A DNA stretch of 9,428 bases, taken from positions 1-9,428 of the forward strand of contig CALGBT010000096.1 of assembly GCA_937884235.1 (NCBI GenBank). The letters are read 5' to 3'. The notes under the pieces were generated by a model, which saw nothing but the letters and a program-made list of their open reading frames with translations, made no database searches and was not told the origin of the DNA. Made by a program: the position numbers and the translations under genes. Position 1 is the first letter of the stretch, and every line of letters starts with the position of its first letter. Positions 5,267-9,428 of the stretch are shown piece after piece. The DNA is from an uncultured Pseudomonadota bacterium. GTDB lineage: Bacteria > Myxococcota_A > UBA9042 > CAIXZC01.

Positions 5267-8200
5267 ATGAAAAATCTGGGGCTATTTGCGGCGGTTATAC
5301 TGGCTACGTTGTTCCTTTCTGGCTGTCCTGGCTCGGGACGGGGAGGCGGGGGCAAACCCATCACCATCGACGGTTTCTACCAGCCGACCCCCTTTGATGT
5401 TCAGTCCGGGGACGGAGTAATCCCCCTTGATGTCACCGGTGATACCATCACCAATCCTCCCTGCGATACCGACGCCGATTGCGATACCGGCTTTTGCCAT
5501 CCCGACTGGTTTGTCTGCGTCGAGTGCTACGAAGATGGCCAGTGCCACAACGGCATCTGTGTGGCCAACCAATGCCAGGACCTCCTCGCCTGCGACATTG
5601 AGACGCCCTGCCCGAAGGACCTCGTCTGTGACTACGAACTCAATCTCTGCGTTGAGTGCGTCACCAATGACCACTGTCCCGAAGGTCAGGAGTGCGTCGA
5701 CCATTTCTGTCAGGATCCGGCGGTTCCGTGTGAGAGCACCGAGGACTGTCCCCCCGGTCTGGTATGCAACGTTCACATCAACGAATGCGTAGAATGCCTC
5801 GACGATGCCCACTGCCCCGAGCTGGAGTGGTGCGAGTTGGATGACGGCATCTGCCTCCCGGACATGTGCATCCCCAACACCACGGTCTGTATCGGTGACG
5901 GCGTCAAGAGCTGCAAACCCAACGGCTCGGGTTACGGCGAGACCACCATCTGCCCGCCCGGCACCGCCTGCGAAGACGGCGAGTGCATACCCATCTCGCA
6001 GTGCATCCCCGGAGAATCCTTCTGCATCGACGAAACAAACTTCCGGGCCTGCAGCCCCGACGGTTCCGAGTGGATGGAGTTTCCCTGCCCGCCGGACGAG
6101 CCCATCTGCCAGGATGCCGCTGGCCACGCCCAATGCACCGGCTTCTGCGAGCCTATCTGCGAATTGCCGCCCAACTTCTGCGGCGCCGACGCGGCCGGCT
6201 GCGGCACCCTCTGCAATGCCTGTATGCCCGGCTTCAACTGCCCCGACTGGGCCGCCGACATGCCCCCGGGGGAGTTCGTCCCTTGCGAAGACACCTGCAG
6301 TTGCACCGGCAAAACCTGTGGCGACGACGGCTGCGGCGGCAACTGCGGCCAGTGCAAAGCCGGCTACGTCTGCCAGGTAGGCCAATGTGTCTATCTAGGC
6401 TACTCCTGCGCCGAAGGCTATGAGTGCATCCTGGGCTGCGACGTCACGCCCCCCGGGGGCTGCATGGATTCCTGCCTCGCAGCCACCTCGCCGGAAGCTC
6501 AAGAACCCTTGAAGGCGCTCATCGGGTGCGTATTGGAGTACTGCGGGGAGTGGCTGCCAGGGTGTGTCCAAGAAGTCACCGACGGTCCTTGCGCCCAATT
6601 CAAAGAGAAGTGCGTCAGCTGCACCCCATCCTGCTTCGGCAAAGATTGCGGATCGGACGGCTGCGGCGGCACCTGCGGTCTCTGCCCCAACGGCTTCGGT
6701 TGTCAGCAGGGCAAATGCATCGGCCAGGGCAGTTGCGAAGGCGTCCTGGAGTGCGTCATGAACAGCCAGGCACCGCCTGACATCACGCTCCCCCTGTGCC
6801 TCTCCCAGGCGACGCCTGACTCCCAGGCGATCTTCCTGAAACTGGCAAGTTGCGTCCAGGACGTCTGCAACAACTTTGAGCCGGCCTCGGAGTGCTACCA
6901 GGATGCGATCTCCGGCCCTTGTGCCAAGCCCTACTCCCAATGCACGGACTGTATCCCCTACTGCACCGGAAAAGAGTGCGGCGCAGACGGCTGCGGCGGC
7001 TGGTGCGGCTTCTGCGTCGACGGCTATGACTGCGACAACGGCAAGTGCGCCTGCATCCCCAACTGCGCCAACAAGGAGTGCGGTTCCGATGGCTGCGGCA
7101 ACAGCTGCGGCGCCTGCGCCCCCAACTTCGCCTGCACCCCCTGGGGCAAGTGCGATTGCACCCCCGACTGCGTCAATAAGGCCTGTGGCGGCGATGGCTG
7201 CGGTGGCAGTTGCGGCTTCTGCGCCCCGGTCCAGGAATACTGCACCGAGAACGGCAACTGCATCCCCTTCAATTGCAATCCCGGCGAAATGGTCTGCGAC
7301 GGCAATACGCCGCTCATCTGCGCCGACAACGGTGAGTGGATGCCCCTAGGCAATTGCCCCATCGGCTCCTACTGCCAGGCCGGCAGTTGCCTGCCATGGC
7401 TCTGCGAACCCGGCACCACCAAGTGCGAAGGCAACGGCGTCTCGGTTTGCGCTGACAACGGCGCCGGATGGCTGCCATCCGTCTTCTGCCCGGCCGGCAC
7501 CAAGTGCCAGGCCGGCCAATGCATTCCCACGTCGGGCTGCGGCGACATCCCCAACGTCGGCTGCTGTGACGGCACCGTCTTCATGCTCTGCTCCGACGAT
7601 GGCGCCATTGCGCTTCAGGAATGTGGCCCCCAAGGATGCGGCTGGATCCCCAACTGGGGGTACGGTTGCGGCGGTTCTGGCGCAGACCCCAGCGGCCAAT
7701 TCCCGCTGGTCTGCCCCGGCTCATGTGAACCCGAATGCATCAACGCCCTCGGCCAGATGAAAGAATGCGGACCCGATGGCTGCGGCGATGTCTGCGGCTT
7801 CTGCCCCGCCGATTCAGTTTGCAACGACGGCCTCTGCGAGCCCTTCTGCCTGCCCCAATGTCAGGGAAAAGAGTGCGGCAACGACCTGTGCGGTGGCGTC
7901 TGTGGCATCTGCGCACCAAACGAAACCTGCCAGAACGGAAGCTGTCTGGTGCCGCAGCCGTGCAAGTCGATGATCGACTGTGCCACCGGCTGCTTCCCCA
8001 TGGGCGACCAATGCTTCAGCCTCTGCACCGCCGGGGCCGACCAGACCTCCGCCGAGTACGCTGAATTCAAGGCGGTCTGGACTTGCGTCACCAAATCCTG
8101 TCCTCCGGGGACCCCCAACAGTTGCTTCAAGTCTGCCCTCCTGGGCGAGTGCTACCAACTCTACCTCTCCTGCATCTCCTGCGTCCCCTCCTGCCTGGGC

Positions 8201-9428
8201 AAGAAGTGCGGACCCGACGGCTGCGGCGGGGCATGCGGCGATTGCGGCGACAGCGCCCAATGCGCCGACGGCGAATGCATTCCCGTCTGCCTGCCGGAAT
8301 GCAACGGCAAGCAGTGCGGCCCCAATGGCTGCGACGGGCAGTGTGGCATCTGCAAGCCTGGCTACGTCTGCAACGGCGGCCTCTGCGAGTACATCTGCCA
8401 ACCTCAGTGCGTGGGCAAGCAGTGCGGACCCGACAGCTGCGGCAATCAGTGCGGCTTCTGCGTTGACGGATACCAGTGCACCGACTTTGGTATTTGCGTA
8501 CCCAATTCCATTTGTGGCGACGGCATTTGCGAAGCTGACCAGGGAGAAACGTGTGCCTCCTGCCAGGGTGACTGTGGCAAATGCTCCAGTGGATGCGAAA
8601 ACTCACCCTTCCCCGCCTGCGGCGGCTGCAAGTGCGAAGAATGCGTTTGCGCTCAAGACCCGTTCTGCTGCGAAGTGCAGTGGGACGATCTCTGCGTCAA
8701 CGAGTGCTTCGACTGTGGCGGCTGCTGCGAACCCAACTGCGCCGGGAAGCAGTGTGGCCCCGACGGTTGCGGCGGCTCCTGCGGCACCTGTCCGGCTGAC
8801 TACCAGTGCAAGAGCGGCAAATGCGAGGTCGTCTGCACTCCCGACTGCGACGGCATCCAATGTGGCTCCGACGGCTGCGGCGGCACCTGCGGCACCTGCC
8901 CGCCAAATGCTACTTGCAAGAACGGCCTGTGCTTCTCCGGAAAGCCCTGCGGAGACCTCATCAAATGTGCCATCGCCTGCGTCTCCCAGAGCGGCGCCGA
9001 ATGCCTCTTCGATTGCCTTGACGAGGGCACACCAGAAGCTCAAGACGAGTTCTTCGACCTCGTCCAATGCGTCCTCTGGCAGTGCGGCATGAACCTCGAC
9101 GCGGCCTGCATGCTCGGCGCCATGAATGGAGCCTGCCAGCAAGAATACCAGGTCTGCCAGAACTGCGTTCCCAACTGCACCAACAAGCAGTGCGGACCAA
9201 ACGGCTGCAACGGCAACTGTGGAATCTGCAACGACGGGTACTTCTGCGACAACTACAAGTGCAAACCAGTCTGCACCCCGAGTTGCGCCGGCCTTGAGTG
9301 TGGCTCCAACGGTTGCGGCGGCTCCTGCGGGACCTGTGCGGCAGACGAGGAATGCCTCACGGGCCAGTGCATCCCCGTCTGCAACCCGTCATGTGCCGGC
9401 AAGCAGTGCGGCAGCGATGGCTGCGGCG
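5267..9428 (+). CDS. Giant modular cysteine-rich lipoprotein, 3'-truncated by the window
   Basis: One frame is open without a stop from ATG 5267 to the end: at least 1387 residues, C-terminus missing. The signal peptide MKNLGLFAAVILATLFLSGC has a lipobox (LSGC) with lipidated Cys20, so the protein is probably anchored in a membrane and displayed outside the cytoplasm. A Gly-rich, then Asp/Pro-rich spacer (21-65) follows. Then come Cys-pair DxDC/CVEC modules (66-196), two CxPG modules (201-294), and from about 344 an array of 36-residue, 8-Cys 'disc' modules with core CGxDGCGGxCGxC. First core cysteines are at 351, 461, 571, 605, 640, 834, 870, 981, 1017, 1053, 1163, 1199, 1309, 1345 and 1381. 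Longer modules interrupt the array. The spacing of cysteines suggests a disulfide-bonded rod. I know of similar modules in large secreted deltaproteobacterial proteins; function (adhesion, prey or surface contact, scaffold) is inference. Cysteine is nearly always TGC, which leaves long spurious frames on both strands. Confidence 0.9.
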   Translation, partial: MKNLGLFAAVILATLFLSGCPGSGRGGGGKPITIDGFYQPTPFDVQSGDGVIPLDVTGDTITNPPCDTDADCDTGFCHPDWFVCVECYEDGQCHNGICVANQCQDLLACDIETPCPKDLVCDYELNLCVECVTNDHCPEGQECVDHFCQDPAVPCESTEDCPPGLVCNVHINECVECLDDAHCPELEWCELDDGICLPDMCIPNTTVCIGDGVKSCKPNGSGYGETTICPPGTACEDGECIPISQCIPGESFCIDETNFRACSPDGSEWMEFPCPPDEPICQDAAGHAQCTGFCEPICELPPNFCGADAAGCGTLCNACMPGFNCPDWAADMPPGEFVPCEDTCSCTGKTCGDDGCGGNCGQCKAGYVCQVGQCVYLGYSCAEGYECILGCDVTPPGGCMDSCLAATSPEAQEPLKALIGCVLEYCGEWLPGCVQEVTDGPCAQFKEKCVSCTPSCFGKDCGSDGCGGTCGLCPNGFGCQQGKCIGQGSCEGVLECVMNSQAPPDITLPLCLSQATPDSQAIFLKLASCVQDVCNNFEPASECYQDAISGPCAKPYSQCTDCIPYCTGKECGADGCGGWCGFCVDGYDCDNGKCACIPNCANKECGSDGCGNSCGACAPNFACTPWGKCDCTPDCVNKACGGDGCGGSCGFCAPVQEYCTENGNCIPFNCNPGEMVCDGNTPLICADNGEWMPLGNCPIGSYCQAGSCLPWLCEPGTTKCEGNGVSVCADNGAGWLPSVFCPAGTKCQAGQCIPTSGCGDIPNVGCCDGTVFMLCSDDGAIALQECGPQGCGWIPNWGYGCGGSGADPSGQFPLVCPGSCEPECINALGQMKECGPDGCGDVCGFCPADSVCNDGLCEPFCLPQCQGKECGNDLCGGVCGICAPNETCQNGSCLVPQPCKSMIDCATGCFPMGDQCFSLCTAGADQTSAEYAEFKAVWTCVTKSCPPGTPNSCFKSALLGECYQLYLSCISCVPSCLGKKCGPDGCGGACGDCGDSAQCADGECIPVCLPECNGKQCGPNGCDGQCGICKPGYVCNGGLCEYICQPQCVGKQCGPDSCGNQCGFCVDGYQCTDFGICVPNSICGDGICEADQGETCASCQGDCGKCSSGCENSPFPACGGCKCEECVCAQDPFCCEVQWDDLCVNECFDCGGCCEPNCAGKQCGPDGCGGSCGTCPADYQCKSGKCEVVCTPDCDGIQCGSDGCGGTCGTCPPNATCKNGLCFSGKPCGDLIKCAIACVSQSGAECLFDCLDEGTPEAQDEFFDLVQCVLWQCGMNLDAACMLGAMNGACQQEYQVCQNCVPNCTNKQCGPNGCNGNCGICNDGYFCDNYKCKPVCTPSCAGLECGSNGCGGSCGTCAADEECLTGQCIPVCNPSCAGKQCGSDGCG
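5462..5854 (+). repeat. N-terminal DxDC / CVEC cysteine-pair modules
   Basis: Residues 66-196 of the lipoprotein contain repeated short units in which an acidic CxxDxDC-type stretch is followed by a hydrophobic residue, C, and a CVEC(L/V/Y)xxxxxC link (CVECYEDGQC, CVECVTNDHC, CVECLDDAHC). Three clear CVEC links are seen. Such units are common in secreted proteins of deltaproteobacteria. They differ from the disc modules downstream. Confidence 0.75.
5867..6148 (+). repeat. First pair of CxPG modules
   Basis: Residues 201-294 hold two units of about 45 residues. The first is CIPNTTVCIGDG...CKPNGSGYG...CPPGTACEDGEC. The second, CIPGESFC...CSPDGSEWMEFPCPPDEPIC, is more diverged at its end. A second pair of the same type lies at 7274-7522. 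Residues 301-340 that follow look like a degenerate disc module (CGADAAGCGTLCNAC). Confidence 0.65.
6407..6619 (+). repeat. Helical CxxxC module, copy 1
   Basis: Residues 381-451, inserted between discs 1 and 2. CILGC and CMDSC form a CxxxC pair. SPEAQ, an amphipathic stretch, and CVLEYC, GPC and KCVSC follow. The spacing suggests disulfide-linked helices. Confidence 0.7.
6734..6949 (+). repeat. Helical CxxxC module, copy 2
   Basis: Residues 490-561, between discs 2 and 3. This copy has lost part of the first CxxxC (CVMNSQAPPD) but keeps TPDSQ, CVQDVC, SGPC and QCTDC at the same spacing. Confidence 0.65.
7274..7522 (+). repeat. Second pair of CxPG modules
   Basis: Residues 670-752 hold two well-preserved units: CNPGEMVCDGN...CADNGEWMP...CPIGSYCQAGSC and CEPGTTKCEGN...CADNGAGWLP...CPAGTKCQAGQC. 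They are more alike than the first pair at 5867-6148, suggesting a local duplication. They follow disc 5 directly. Confidence 0.75.
7538..7714 (+). repeat. Single CCDG...GADPSG cysteine module
   Basis: Residues 758-816: GCCDGTVFMLC, QECGPQGCGWIPN, GYGCGGSGADPSG and FPLVC. It occurs once here. I recall similar units in other deltaproteobacterial secreted proteins but cannot name a family. Confidence 0.55.
7961..8179 (+). repeat. Helical CxxxC module, copy 3
   Basis: Residues 899-971, between discs 7 and 8: CATGC and CFSLC, then SAEYAEF, CVTKSC, LGEC and SCISC. It is one residue longer than copies 2 and 4. Confidence 0.68.
8513..8725 (+). repeat. CGDGIC / WDDLC cysteine module
   Basis: Residues 1083-1153, between discs 10 and 11. 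The first half is CGDGICEADQGETC, a GDGxC...GExC unit. The second half is CVCAQDPFCCEVQWDDLC, matching the CVCAxDPxCCxxxWDxxC pattern that I recall from myxobacterial secreted proteins. It occupies the same slot length as the helical modules but shares no sequence with them. Confidence 0.65.
8948..9163 (+). repeat. Helical CxxxC module, copy 4
   Basis: Residues 1228-1299, between discs 12 and 13: CAIAC and CLFDC, then TPEAQ, FFDLVQC, CVLWQC, NGAC and CQNC. It is closest to copy 1 in the SPEAQ/TPEAQ segment. Confidence 0.7.

Larger units (their letters stand above)
6296..9428 (+). repeat. Array of 15 'disc' cysteine modules
   Basis: The unit is C-x-P-x-C-x-G-K-x followed by CGxDGCGGxCGxC, then x5-C-x(2-3)-G-x-C: 36 residues with eight cysteines. 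First core codons start at 6317, 6647, 6977, 7079, 7184, 7766, 7874, 8207, 8315, 8423, 8753, 8861, 9191, 9299 and 9407 (the last is cut by the window end). Adjacent units sit 102-108 bp apart. Copies diverge in sequence (Asp/Asn at the fourth core position, CGNDLCGG in one, CGPDSCGN in another), so this is an old duplication under selection, not a recent tandem expansion. The first unit has an atypical lead-in (CSCTGKT). Confidence 0.85.

Noticed and set aside
5191..5397. Small plus-strand frame of 68 codons over the lipoprotein start
   Set aside because: It starts inside the -10 box and has no ribosome binding site; the lipoprotein frame with its strong binding site and lipobox explains the region.
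5282..6385. Minus-strand frame of 367 codons
   Set aside because: It is antisense to the lipoprotein, has a low-complexity Ala/Val/Gly composition with no domain, and follows from the codon bias of the plus-strand gene.
7980..9092. Plus-strand frame of 370 codons
   Set aside because: Its Ala/Ser/Pro/Thr-only composition is the +1 shadow of the disc array; the true frame, with ordered cysteines, runs through the whole stretch.
6296..9428. CRISPR-like or tandem DNA repeat
   Set aside because: The 108-bp periodicity is coding, with divergent copies and conserved cysteines, not identical repeats with unique spacers.

Overview
This window is GC-rich, tightly packed and entirely plus-strand. It holds five genes followed by the first 4.16 kb of a very large one. 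Two features suggest a Myxococcota / Bradymonadota-type (former deltaproteobacterial) bacterium. One is a secreted lipase with a Cys plus hydrophobic helix plus Arg-rich C-terminal sorting tail. The other is a giant cysteine-rich lipoprotein built from modules I associate with predatory and social deltaproteobacteria. The taxonomy is inference from protein style, not from a marker gene. I see no rRNA, tRNA, CRISPR array, transposase or integrase.

Layout: (1) 3-752, the 3' part of a probable outer-membrane beta-barrel gene. (2) 765-1919, a secreted alpha/beta-hydrolase (lipase/esterase type), apparently with its own promoter inside the end of the previous gene and possibly a leaderless mRNA. 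(3) 1984-3183, an App1-type (DUF2183) HAD phosphatase, a phosphatidate-phosphatase-like protein. (4) 3280-4230, a radical SAM protein of the PflX / COG1313 group related to pyruvate formate-lyase activases. (5) 4306-5142, a metallo-beta-lactamase-fold hydrolase. (6) 5267 to beyond 9428, a modular cysteine-rich lipoprotein of at least 1387 residues with its own sigma70-like promoter, a structured leader and a strong ribosome binding site.

The first five genes are ordinary single-copy enzymes. The lipase next to the phosphatidate-phosphatase-like protein hints at lipid turnover, but no pathway is proven.

The interesting object is the lipoprotein. After an LSGC lipobox it carries Cys-pair modules, then a recurring 36-residue, 8-cysteine 'disc' module (core CGxDGCGGxCGxC), seen 15 times before the window ends. 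Longer modules of 71-73 residues are spliced between discs: four copies of a predicted helical CxxxC module and one unrelated module with a WDxxC motif. Disc-to-disc distances are therefore strikingly quantised: 102-108 bp, or 330-333 bp. One interval of 582 bp breaks the pattern. The array runs off the window end, so the full size and C-terminus are unknown.

No stretch longer than about 125 bases lacks a gene. The longest gap (5143-5266) holds the lipoprotein promoter and leader.
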